Assembly (NCBI GenBank): GCA_016200915.1
Contig: JACQDV010000092.1
Location: forward strand, 59,675-123,674
Length of the DNA stretch: 64,000 nucleotides
From: Sphingobacteriales bacterium
GTDB taxonomy: Bacteria; Bacteroidota; Bacteroidia; Chitinophagales; Chitinophagaceae
Reading direction: 5' to 3'
Under the pieces are notes generated by a model. The model saw only the letters and a list, made by a program, of their open reading frames with translations, was not told where the DNA came from and searched no databases. This document shows positions 32,189 to 40,696 of the stretch, in pieces. Numbering within the stretch: position 1 is the first letter of the stretch; every line of letters starts with the position of its first letter. The position numbers and the translations under genes were made by a program.

Positions 32189-35100
32189 ATGGCAAATTAT
32201 AAGATTAACAGACGCAAGAAAAACATCTTATCCCTTTTTATTTTTTTACTGGCATTTGCCCCTTTTATCTCCACGGCACAGGTCAATTCGGTTGAGTTTG
32301 GCAAAAACAGGGTTCAGTACAAGAAATTAAAATGGCGTTATTATCAAAGTGAAAATTTCAACGTTTACTTTTCTCAAAACGGGCTGGAACTGGCCAAGTT
32401 TGTGGTACAGGTAGCTGAAGAAGAATTACCCGGTATTGAAAAATTTGTGGAATATGGTTTACAGCGCAGGGCTAATCTTGCGCTGTATAACAGTTATGAT
32501 GAATACCAGCAATCAAATATTGGATTGGGTATTGACTGGCAAAATACCGGTGGTGTAACCAAATTAGTAAACAACAAAGCCATTATTTATTACACCAGCG
32601 ATCATAATCTCTTAAAAAAACAAATCAAAGAAGCGATTGCCAATATACTGGTGCAAAATGTATTGTTTGGTGATGATATTGGCGAGTTTGCCAGCAACCA
32701 GGCATTACTCGATTTACCTAAGTGGATGGTGGATGGATATATTGCTTATGTGGGTGAAAACTGGAGCACCGCATTGGATGACCAGTTAAAATCAGCCATT
32801 TTGGGTAATGATTATAAAACCTTTTATCATTTTGCATTTGATAAACCATTACTCGCCGGTCATGCTTTCTGGAATTATATTGAAGAACGTTATAAAAAAG
32901 AAAACGTAACCTATCTTTTATATCTCTCCCGTATTTATAAAAACGTAAACCGTGCCTGTGAGCAGATTTGTAAAAAGAAACTGAAACCGCTGCTGGCTGA
33001 GTTTATGGAATACACAACAAAAAAATATTACGATGATATACGTGGCAGAAAGAATGCACCCAAAGGAAAGTTATCAGTATTAGAAGAAATAAGTAACAAT
33101 AAAGATTTTTATCGTTTCGAAGCCAACCCTCAGCCAAAAAGTTTTTCATATGCTTTGGTTGAATTTAAAAAAGGAATTCAGCGGGTGGTATTAGTTCAAA
33201 ACTTTACTGAAAGAAAAGTATTATGGAAAAACGGTGTTCGTAACCTGGAACAGGATATCAATCCTAACTATCCTGTTTTAGCATGGGACCCAAAAGGAAC
33301 ACGACTGGCTGTAATAGTAATGGAAGAAGGTCAGATCAAATTTTTTGTGTATGATTTGTTACGTCGCTTAAAAACTGAAAAGCAAACGTTGACCGAAAAG
33401 TTTGACCAGATACAGGATATGAAATATATGCTGGATGCCAACAGTCTTATTTTTAGTGCTGTTAAAAATGGGCATTCAGATATATACGTCTATAAGATAA
33501 AAGATATGAAGCTGGAACAGATCACCAATGATGTGTACGATGATATTGATCCGTCTTTTGCAGCATTTCCCGGCAAGAGCGGTATTCTTTATTCATCTAA
33601 CCGTCCTTCACCGGATGCAGTTAGTGCTGATACTGTTTTACCTTCCAACAACCGTTACAATATTTTCTTAGTTGATAACTGGAATAAATCTGAATTCAAA
33701 CAAATTTCGAAGCTTACCAATCTAAAAATGGGTAATGCCCGTTATCCATCTCAATACAATACTAACCACTTTACTTTTGTAGCAGATGAAAACGGTGTGG
33801 CTAATCGTTATGCAGGTTTCTTCCGTTCGCAAAGAGCCGGTATTGATACCGTAGTGGTGATTGGTGATGAAGTATTACGCAATCCCGATCCATTAGAATT
33901 AGATTCAACATTAAAAGCATGGAATAAAGAAGAACCGGATTCTGTTGGATATTTCTCCATTACTGTTGATTCCACTTATTCTTTCCCCATCTCCAATTAT
34001 CAAAGCGGATTATTAGAATCAAGAATCTCCGGTGATAACGGACAGGTAACAGAAGTTACCCGCCAGGGAGATTATAAATTTTTATATAAACTGAAAGTGG
34101 ATGAACAAACATTGCGTAAACGTAATGTAAACCCACGACCAACCGATTATGTAAAACGATTAATAAAAGCTGAACGCATTGCAAAAGGTGAGGTATTAGA
34201 AGTGAAGCAGCCCGTCACTACTGACACTGTTACTAAAACAGATTTCTTCCAGAGTGAATTTGCTAACGATAAGTCAGACAGCATTGAAGCAGCAAAAGCT
34301 AAATTATTGCCGGAGGAAGAAACAGGTCCGCCTAATCCATTAAAGAAATCAAAACTGTTTCAGTACATAAAAAAATATTCGGCCGATTATGCGATGGTTG
34401 GTTTTAATAACAATGTGCTGGTAAGCCGCTATCAAACATATATGGGTGGAACCGGTCCAATAAGATTAGCCAACCAAAATGCATTAGGTGGTATGATAAG
34501 GGTTGGCATAAGTGACCTGATGGAAGATTATAAATTCATTGGTGCTTTCAGGCCGGCCACTAATCTTAAGGATAATGAAGTAATGTTCAGCTTCCTTAAT
34601 CTTAAAAGAAGGTTAGACTGGGGACTTACTTATTACCGGTCAACTGCGGAGGTAACAGTAAATTCAAATATTGGGCCTTTACTCGGAAGATCTAATTCCA
34701 ATATATACCAGGTAAACATCACCTATCCTTTCAATAAAGTTCAAAGTTTGCGTTATATTGGCGGCTTACGTGAAGATCGTTTGCTGCTAAAAGGCACACC
34801 TCGATATTCAGGTTTAGATTTAGCGCAACCTGATACGGTAACAAGGTTTATTACAAACAGGCTTGAATTTGTACACGACAATACTTTAAACCCAACTTTA
34901 AACATTTGGAAAGGCCTGCGCTATAAGGCCTACATGGATCTGAATGTGCTCACAGGCCGTAAGGGAGAGCTTACGTATAATTTTGGGATAGATGCCCGTC
35001 ATTACCTGCCCATTTACCGCAATTTCATTTGGGCAGTAAGAGGTGCATTTGATGTATCGTGGGGTACACAAAAAATTATTTATTACCTGGGAGGCACTGA

Positions 35101-35623
35101 TGGCTGGTTTATGTTTGGTGATAACCAGAAATATGATGCCAGCAATAATCTTGTTAAAGAAAGATATTTTCTTACGGCTAACAAACCGGATCCTGATCAG
35201 AGTTATGCCTACCAGTCGCTGGCTGTTAACCTGCGTGGTTTTAAACAAAACATTGCTAATGGTAATAATGCCGTTGTCATTAATAGTGAACTGAGATTAC
35301 CATTGTTTACCACTTTTATTAACCGCCCGATTAACAATGCCTTCTTACGCAATTTCCAGTTAGTGCAATTTTTTGATATGGGTACTGCATGGAATGGAGG
35401 ATATAAAGGAATTAAACGTCCGTCGGTAACCTATACGCAACCGGGAACACCGGTATCTGTATTAATTAAAACACCAGGCATTGGTCCTTTTGTTGCTGGT
35501 TATGGTTTTGGTGCAAGAAGTACATTGTTAGGTTACTTCCTTCGTTTTGATGCCGGCTGGCCGGTTGATGTGTTCTTTAAAGGGAAACCGCAGATGTATG
35601 TTTCCATGGGATTGGATTTTTAA
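32189..35623 (+). CDS. Large TolB-propeller and outer-membrane-barrel protein
   Basis: About 1144 residues from the ATG at 32189, which gives a normal signal peptide (KNILSLFIFLLAFAPFISTAQ). Order: a peptidase-MA-like helical region (about 35-300, with LPKWMVDGYIAYVGE but no HExxH seen), a PD40/TolB-type propeller (about 300-620, with YSSNRPS and DIYVYKIKD blades), a linker, then a C-terminal Omp85/D15-like barrel (about 730-1144, with SLRYIGGLREDR, NLRGF, GMGLDF-type end SMGLDF). Likely surface-anchored; function unknown. Followed by a strong terminator. Confidence 0.8.
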   Translation: MANYKINRRKKNILSLFIFLLAFAPFISTAQVNSVEFGKNRVQYKKLKWRYYQSENFNVYFSQNGLELAKFVVQVAEEELPGIEKFVEYGLQRRANLALYNSYDEYQQSNIGLGIDWQNTGGVTKLVNNKAIIYYTSDHNLLKKQIKEAIANILVQNVLFGDDIGEFASNQALLDLPKWMVDGYIAYVGENWSTALDDQLKSAILGNDYKTFYHFAFDKPLLAGHAFWNYIEERYKKENVTYLLYLSRIYKNVNRACEQICKKKLKPLLAEFMEYTTKKYYDDIRGRKNAPKGKLSVLEEISNNKDFYRFEANPQPKSFSYALVEFKKGIQRVVLVQNFTERKVLWKNGVRNLEQDINPNYPVLAWDPKGTRLAVIVMEEGQIKFFVYDLLRRLKTEKQTLTEKFDQIQDMKYMLDANSLIFSAVKNGHSDIYVYKIKDMKLEQITNDVYDDIDPSFAAFPGKSGILYSSNRPSPDAVSADTVLPSNNRYNIFLVDNWNKSEFKQISKLTNLKMGNARYPSQYNTNHFTFVADENGVANRYAGFFRSQRAGIDTVVVIGDEVLRNPDPLELDSTLKAWNKEEPDSVGYFSITVDSTYSFPISNYQSGLLESRISGDNGQVTEVTRQGDYKFLYKLKVDEQTLRKRNVNPRPTDYVKRLIKAERIAKGEVLEVKQPVTTDTVTKTDFFQSEFANDKSDSIEAAKAKLLPEEETGPPNPLKKSKLFQYIKKYSADYAMVGFNNNVLVSRYQTYMGGTGPIRLANQNALGGMIRVGISDLMEDYKFIGAFRPATNLKDNEVMFSFLNLKRRLDWGLTYYRSTAEVTVNSNIGPLLGRSNSNIYQVNITYPFNKVQSLRYIGGLREDRLLLKGTPRYSGLDLAQPDTVTRFITNRLEFVHDNTLNPTLNIWKGLRYKAYMDLNVLTGRKGELTYNFGIDARHYLPIYRNFIWAVRGAFDVSWGTQKIIYYLGGTDGWFMFGDNQKYDASNNLVKERYFLTANKPDPDQSYAYQSLAVNLRGFKQNIANGNNAVVINSELRLPLFTTFINRPINNAFLRNFQLVQFFDMGTAWNGGYKGIKRPSVTYTQPGTPVSVLIKTPGIGPFVAGYGFGARSTLLGYFLRFDAGWPVDVFFKGKPQMYVSMGLDF

Positions 35624-35637
35624 ACGACTTATATTTT

Positions 35638-35669
35638 AAAAAAGCCGCTTCTGTTGAAGCGGTTTTTTT
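35638..35669. terminator. Bidirectional terminator
   Basis: CCGCTTC (35645-35651) and GAAGCGG (35656-35662) with a TGTT tetraloop, flanked by A- and T-runs on either side. It separates the plus-strand barrel gene from the convergent ferritin-like gene. Confidence 0.9.
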
Positions 35670-36408
35670 ATGCCCTTATTGTTGACTCTTCTACAGCAGG
35701 TGGTATTTGTATCTTTCCTATAATCATCTCTGCACATTGATTATACAGTTGAGAACATTGCGAGTTAAAATTCCTGAATGATAACCCTCCTTTTTTCATA
35801 ACAGCACCATGATGCCACCATACAATTACTACAGTCCCTTTTAGTAAGATATATTGCAACCAGTAAATGGCCTTTTTTATAATGCTTCTTTGTTGTGCTG
35901 AAAACTGTTTAATTGCATAACATTGAAAATGGATATGTTTGATTTCATCAGAGCATATTTGATTACAAATTAGCCTGAGTATGTTTGATTGGGTTGCGTT
36001 ATGCAATGCTGCATAATAAACCATTGAGATGATCTCCGCTGTAAGTAATACCCTGATGGAAACTTTAATACCGGCAAGCTTTCTTAAAAAACGAAATACA
36101 TTATCAACCCAATGATGATTAATTTTTAGAATACTTTGTTTATCCAAATACTGCCCGAGCACCAATGCATGTGTTTGTTCTTCCTTAATAAACAATTTAA
36201 TTGCATCAACATAAGAAAGGTCGCCGGTTGACTTTGCATACTGATACAAATGTTTCCCTTCAGAATGTTCCCCTTTTTGAAATTGCTGGAGGGAACTGGT
36301 AATAAGTTGTTTTTCCTTTACTGTTAATTCATCCGGTCCTTCCCAGTTGATTTGAGAAAAATGAGTTGCATTGAACTGAAACCATTCTTTCCATAGTTTG
36401 AAGTGCAT
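35668..36408 (-). CDS. Ferritin-like diiron protein
   Basis: A 246-residue mainly helical protein with a possible diiron site built from E50..H53, E77-x2-H80 (EQTH), E125 and E155-x2-H158 (DEIKH). This is the Ex2H pair pattern of ferritin-like oxidases. A hydrophobic stretch (YWLQYILLKGTVVIVWW, about 183-199) may bind the membrane. Diiron chemistry is inferred from the ligand pattern only. Downstream end of a minus-strand gene run with DUF1361 and dgkA. Confidence 0.65.
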   Translation of the reverse strand: MHFKLWKEWFQFNATHFSQINWEGPDELTVKEKQLITSSLQQFQKGEHSEGKHLYQYAKSTGDLSYVDAIKLFIKEEQTHALVLGQYLDKQSILKINHHWVDNVFRFLRKLAGIKVSIRVLLTAEIISMVYYAALHNATQSNILRLICNQICSDEIKHIHFQCYAIKQFSAQQRSIIKKAIYWLQYILLKGTVVIVWWHHGAVMKKGGLSFRNFNSQCSQLYNQCAEMIIGKIQIPPAVEESTIRA

Positions 36409-36433
36409 AATAAAGGATTTAATAGTTAATGAT

Positions 36434-37066
36434 TCAGGATTTGACCTGTATTAGTTTTTTAATATTGAAATAGATGATAGTAAGAAAAGCAGCGAATAAA
36501 CCGGTGACCATCCATGTCTTCAGGTAATGAAGTGGATTTAATATCCTGTCTATAATATCAGCACTAAGATCAACCGGGTTGGTTACCACATCCCAACTAT
36601 TCCACCGGAGATATCGTCCGATGTAAATTCCAAATCCGCAGAGAAATAAACAAAATAAAACTATCATTATACTTTTGGACTTACTCATTCTTTTACTTAG
36701 CCATCGTTCTACATTTAATAAAGAGATCAGGCCAAGCAACACACCATTCCAGGCAAAAGAAAAACTTAATACCAGGTCGTAGTACATAGGAACAGGGTTT
36801 CTTTCCTCAAAATGAAAAAAATCTGTTATAATATAGGGGGCATTAGGAAAAAATATCAGCCATAAAAAGAAGAGCACAACTTGTTTAAAAGGTTTGTTTT
36901 GAAATGCCAAAGCGTTACTCAATACGAAAGGTATCCACGCCAGAAATAAATTCCATCCAAAGAAAAAATAGGTATAGGAATGTGTAAACAGCATCCGTAT
37001 TAGCAACAATACACAACTAAACACCATGGAAATATAAAGCCATGACTGTTCTTTAAGTTTCAGCAT
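36434..37066 (-). CDS. DUF1361 membrane protein
   Basis: A 210-residue inner-membrane protein with about six helices. FFPNAPYIITDFFHF and FGIYIGRYLRWNSWD are the characteristic DUF1361 segments. No function is established for the family. It overlaps dgkA by 7 nt, so the two are translationally coupled. Confidence 0.88.
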   Translation of the reverse strand: MLKLKEQSWLYISMVFSCVLLLIRMLFTHSYTYFFFGWNLFLAWIPFVLSNALAFQNKPFKQVVLFFLWLIFFPNAPYIITDFFHFEERNPVPMYYDLVLSFSFAWNGVLLGLISLLNVERWLSKRMSKSKSIMIVLFCLFLCGFGIYIGRYLRWNSWDVVTNPVDLSADIIDRILNPLHYLKTWMVTGLFAAFLTIIYFNIKKLIQVKS

Positions 37067-37425
37067 AACAAAAGTTTAATTTTAGGAATAAATATGATAA
37101 GGCCAATGATTACACTGGTAACAGATGCCAGCAGTACAGCACCTGCTGCAATATCTTTTGCCTGTTTAATTAAAGGATTAAATTCTGTGGTAACCGCATC
37201 GGCTAATTTTTCAAGAGCTGTGTTTATTAACTCCAGCGATAAAACCATACTTCCACAAAAAATAATTATAATCCACTGCGAACTTGTAATAGAAAAAATA
37301 ATTCCCAATACAATCACCAGCGTCATCAATAATAATTCTATCCTGAAGTTTCGTTCTTTAACACCTGAAACTGCAATTCCATTAATAGCATTTCTAAAAG
37401 CCCTGATTAAAGTATGCTGTTTCAT
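37060..37425 (-). CDS. dgkA: Diacylglycerol/undecaprenol kinase
   Basis: A 121-residue three-helix membrane kinase. IRAFRNAINGIAVSGVKERNFRIEL at the N-terminus and VLSLELINTALEKLADAV with the catalytic/metal-binding glutamates define the prokaryotic DAGK family. Gram-positive-like members phosphorylate undecaprenol, recycling the cell-wall lipid carrier. The ATG at 37425 is preferred; longer frames overlap the upstream gene. Confidence 0.9.
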   Translation of the reverse strand: MKQHTLIRAFRNAINGIAVSGVKERNFRIELLLMTLVIVLGIIFSITSSQWIIIIFCGSMVLSLELINTALEKLADAVTTEFNPLIKQAKDIAAGAVLLASVTSVIIGLIIFIPKIKLLLC

Positions 37426-37430
37426 ATTAA

Positions 37431-37646
37431 CTAACTCGTTTTCCCAGCTATCCATTTCCACCAAAATGCCACACAACTGAAGTACACAAAAAAATTAATC
37501 AGCGCATCGCTTACTGAATGGGAATGACGGTCCAGCACAATAAAGAACCAAACATCTATTGCAAGACAAGCAATAGTAACCAGCAATCCTATTGGATGAA
37601 CAGGCACATACATCCATCCTGCTTTTTTAAACCAAATTGATTTCAT
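37431..37646 (-). CDS. Small two- to three-helix membrane protein
   Basis: A 71-residue protein with hydrophobic stretches at about 18-35 and 48-63 and an N-terminal WFKKAGWMYVPVHPIG segment. No named family recognised. Ends 6 nt before dgkA, so likely one operon with dgkA and DUF1361. Confidence 0.65.
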   Translation of the reverse strand: MKSIWFKKAGWMYVPVHPIGLLVTIACLAIDVWFFIVLDRHSHSVSDALINFFVYFSCVAFWWKWIAGKTS

Positions 37647-37672
37647 AGTAATTTTTTGTGTGTGTTAATAAA

Positions 37673-39532
37673 TTATTCAGCCTGGTAGTTTGTTCCGTAC
37701 CATTTTATTCGTCTGCTCAGGTACATAACACCAGCCAGAATGATAAATAATCCAATACTACCCAATAACAGGGCTGTATCTTCTAATTGTATCAATACAA
37801 AGATGAATCCATACAAACAGGTTAATGCAGCAGCAAATACACCGGCAATACCCCATTTGGCAAAATGACTCTTGGCATATAAACTGATCAACATAATAGT
37901 AGCACCGGCTGCAATACCATAAGCATAATCAAACAGCATAAATTCACTTATAGAAAGCAGCAGTGTATAAAAGATCAGCAGTCCTAACCCAACTAATACA
38001 TATTGCACCGGGTGAAAAGGTTTTTTCTGTAATAATTCAATAATAAAGAAGAAAGCAAAAGTTAATCCTATAAACAGTACTGCATATTTAACACTGCGCA
38101 TGGTTTTATCATACTGATCTGCCGGCTGTACTATGCTTACACCAAAACCAAGATTATCTTTTTTAAATTTCCCGGCTAACGATACCATAGTAAAAGGAAG
38201 ATTTGCCCGGTTAAACGACCAGGTAGCATTAAATCCATTATCTTTTATGGTATGATCATTTGGCAATACATTTCCATCAAATGAAGGATGCGGCCAGGCA
38301 GATTTTATATCAAACCTGCTGTTGGCAGCCAATGGTAAAAAATGTAACCGATCACTGCCATGCAGCTTTACATTAAAATTAAAAGGAACAGCAGCATTAA
38401 ATGCATCTGCCTGCAGGGATATTGGAACTGATAATCCATTATCGCTTACATCAGTCAATGGCAAACCCGGAGTTAATGAATAAGATTGATTATTAAGATT
38501 GATCTTTATTTCTTCTTCCAGTCCTTTAAAATCACTTATACCAAAACACAGTTTCGCATTGGCAAAATCAATGTTAGCTGTATTAACATCCGATGGCCAT
38601 TGAGGTTTAAAAGTTCCGCTCACATTCAGCGATGATCGGTACAGCAACACTTTGTAAATAGAACGTTGCCTGTTTTCAGGCATCATCTCACCATTTACTT
38701 TTAGATTATCGGCAAATACAACCAGATTAGTTCTTACTGTATATGGCTTACCTGTATCGGCGGAGTAGTTGTAGGTATAAGGCAACACCAGGTAAGGTCC
38801 ACTTACTGTTTGCTCTGTCGCCCATTTACTGCTCACTTCTCTTACTACTTCTTTTTGCCGTTGCTGTCTTTCTGTTACCAGATTAGTAATAAATAATGAT
38901 GGTATCAGTAGTAGTAAGATCAATGCGCCGGTAATAACACCTTTAATTAATACTCTGTTTGAGGACGAAGCTGCAGATGGCATTGCAGCTGTTGTTTCGT
39001 GTGCGGAGGTTTCCATACTATTTATGTTTTGATTATTATGATTGAAAAAAAATGTGCATGCCTGAGAAAATGTGAAGTAGCGGTTCGAAAAATAGCCAGC
39101 GATATTTCTTAATTCAAAAACAGTAGCCAGTAACACCACCGTAAATAAAATTATTATAGCAATGATCATTGCGATGAAAGGGTTTGTGCTCCTAAAATCT
39201 CTGTCGTCAATTATAAGAATGGCCGGACCAGTTACAAAGCCATAAGCCAATGCTATAAAAAATTCCAATCCAATCAATCGCTTTACTTTGATTTGCCATG
39301 AAACAGGAGACCGGTTGATTACCGGTATAATAAACATAAGCATCAAAAAAGCCGGAGTACTTAATATAAATGAGGCAATAAAAAACACAACTGTTATCAG
39401 CAATGCAGCAATACCGGTATTATATAGCTGATGAAGCAATATAATCACAGATAAAATCCCCGCACTGTATAACCATATTCTAAAAGCTATACCGAAAGCA
39501 CTTCTGATTTGATTTATAAATTGCGTATTCAT
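37673..39532 (-). CDS. creD: CreD-family inner membrane protein with extra N-terminal membrane domain
   Basis: A 619-residue protein. From about residue 193 it is a complete CreD: one membrane helix (GVITGALILLLLIPSLFITNLV), a large periplasmic beta-rich domain (about 215-470) and five or six C-terminal helices, as in the E. coli inner membrane protein of the CreBC regulon. Residues 1-172 form an additional four-helix membrane domain not normally part of CreD; an internal ATG at 39016 (METSAHET) could start a standard-length product. An operator-like repeat sits 7 nt before the first ATG. Confidence 0.85.
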   Translation of the reverse strand: MNTQFINQIRSAFGIAFRIWLYSAGILSVIILLHQLYNTGIAALLITVVFFIASFILSTPAFLMLMFIIPVINRSPVSWQIKVKRLIGLEFFIALAYGFVTGPAILIIDDRDFRSTNPFIAMIIAIIILFTVVLLATVFELRNIAGYFSNRYFTFSQACTFFFNHNNQNINSMETSAHETTAAMPSAASSSNRVLIKGVITGALILLLLIPSLFITNLVTERQQRQKEVVREVSSKWATEQTVSGPYLVLPYTYNYSADTGKPYTVRTNLVVFADNLKVNGEMMPENRQRSIYKVLLYRSSLNVSGTFKPQWPSDVNTANIDFANAKLCFGISDFKGLEEEIKINLNNQSYSLTPGLPLTDVSDNGLSVPISLQADAFNAAVPFNFNVKLHGSDRLHFLPLAANSRFDIKSAWPHPSFDGNVLPNDHTIKDNGFNATWSFNRANLPFTMVSLAGKFKKDNLGFGVSIVQPADQYDKTMRSVKYAVLFIGLTFAFFFIIELLQKKPFHPVQYVLVGLGLLIFYTLLLSISEFMLFDYAYGIAAGATIMLISLYAKSHFAKWGIAGVFAAALTCLYGFIFVLIQLEDTALLLGSIGLFIILAGVMYLSRRIKWYGTNYQAE

Positions 39533-39538
39533 AAAAGC

Positions 39539-39555
39539 ACTTTGAATTACAAAGT
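39539..39555. promoter_or_regulatory. Operator-like inverted repeat upstream of creD
   Basis: ACTTTG-N5-CAAAGT, 7 nt before the creD start. The same 17-bp sequence plus flanking AAAAGC occurs upstream of the membrane protein gene at 40556-40572. Probable binding site of the winged-helix regulator encoded between them. Confidence 0.6.
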
Positions 39556-39571
39556 ATAAGTATAAAAAAAA

Positions 39572-39871
39572 TTATTTCATCCCTTTAATCATTTGCTCTA
39601 ATGCATCTACATGCAGCTGAAACGCTTTTTCGCCTGCTTTGGTAACCTGGTAAGTGGTATTCGTTTTTCTTCCAATAAAACCTTTCTGCACTTTTACATA
39701 TCCACTATCTTCCAGTGTTTTTAAATGAGAAGCAAGATTACCATCTGTTACTCCTATCAATTCTTTTAATGCATTAAATCCCACTTCCTCATTCACCATT
39801 AAAGCACTCATAATGCCCAGGCGTATGCGGCTGTCAAAAATCTTATTTAAGTTTTCTATCGGATTCTTCAT
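39572..39871 (-). CDS. Winged-helix transcriptional regulator (PF13601 type)
   Basis: A 99-residue single-domain DNA-binding protein. Helices in FDSRIRLGIMSALMVNEEVGFNALKELIGVTDGNLASHLKTLEDSGY and the wing KGFIGRKTNTTYQVTKAGEKAF match the short ArsR/MarR-like winged-helix family common in Bacteroidetes. Located 17 nt downstream of the membrane protein gene (one operon) and just upstream of creD. The duplicated inverted repeat implies autoregulation and control of creD. Confidence 0.88.
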   Translation of the reverse strand: MKNPIENLNKIFDSRIRLGIMSALMVNEEVGFNALKELIGVTDGNLASHLKTLEDSGYVKVQKGFIGRKTNTTYQVTKAGEKAFQLHVDALEQMIKGMK

Positions 39872-39888
39872 GAATGTTTATCTCATCG

Positions 39889-40548
39889 TTATTGTCGCTC
39901 ATATTTATACCACATAATAATGCCATAGATAATATGCAATACACCAAAACCTGCTGCCCAAAAATAAAGTCCGTACCCAATGAACCAGCAATTAATTATA
40001 CCCAGCAATATATTGGCATAACCAAGATACCTCACTTCACCCAGCGTATATTTTGATGCATTTACCAAAGCCAGTCCGTAAAAAATTAAACAACCGGGTG
40101 CAATTAACCCTACAATGCCTAATTGAATCATTCGTAACAAAAACAGACCACCAGCAACCATTGGCCCCAATACATTTATCAGTAATCGCTGTGAACTACT
40201 TCCCCAAACAGGTGTTCCTGTTTTTTTACTCCTCGTCCATGTAAAAAAGAAGGAAAGAAAAAATGCGGCTGCAAAAGTAAGTGCCGCAATCAAAAATAAT
40301 TTGCTTCCCATGAATACCTGCAAATCCAGCAAACCATTATCAGCATGATCAGCCCTGTAAACAGAAATATGTTCTCCGTATGGGCCACCATTTTTAGTAA
40401 TAATATCACTGGCAAACCATGCACCTGCCAATGCACACACACCTGCCGCCACACCACTCCATCCGCTTAAACTAATGAAACGGCTGCTGCGTTCCATCAT
40501 TTGCTTAATATCTTTTATCGAGTCAATTGGTTGTTGGTAATCATCCAT
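39889..40548 (-). CDS. Multi-helix membrane protein of the creD/regulator locus
   Basis: A 219-residue protein from ATG 40548 with a short cytoplasmic N-terminus (IDSIKDIKQMMERSSRFI) and about six helices. No named family recognised, but proteins of this shape regularly accompany PF13601 regulators. It could be a membrane sensor or partner for the regulator. Operator-like repeat 7 nt before the start. Confidence 0.7.
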   Translation of the reverse strand: MDDYQQPIDSIKDIKQMMERSSRFISLSGWSGVAAGVCALAGAWFASDIITKNGGPYGEHISVYRADHADNGLLDLQVFMGSKLFLIAALTFAAAFFLSFFFTWTRSKKTGTPVWGSSSQRLLINVLGPMVAGGLFLLRMIQLGIVGLIAPGCLIFYGLALVNASKYTLGEVRYLGYANILLGIINCWFIGYGLYFWAAGFGVLHIIYGIIMWYKYERQ

Positions 40549-40555
40549 AAAAAGC

Positions 40556-40572
40556 ACTTTGAATTACAAAGT
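40556..40572. promoter_or_regulatory. Operator-like inverted repeat upstream of the membrane protein/regulator operon
   Basis: Identical ACTTTG-N5-CAAAGT copy of the 39539-39555 site with the same orientation and nearly the same distance to the start codon. Confidence 0.6.
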
Positions 40573-40684
40573 AAGTAAGTGAATATTTAATTTCCAAATA
40601 TATTTTGTTCGATTTTCTGTTAAAGTTTGTTACCAGGATATGTTTTTGTGAACGCCAGCTGACAATCGCCAGTGCAGGAATCGT

Positions 40685-40692
40685 TATTTTTG
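40685..40692 (+). promoter_or_regulatory. Putative -7 box of the DUF5686 gene (TATTTTTG)
   Basis: Matches TAnnTTTG and ends only 4 nt before the ATG at 40697; if active, the transcript would be leaderless or nearly so. Confidence 0.4.
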
Positions 40693-40696
40693 CTCC

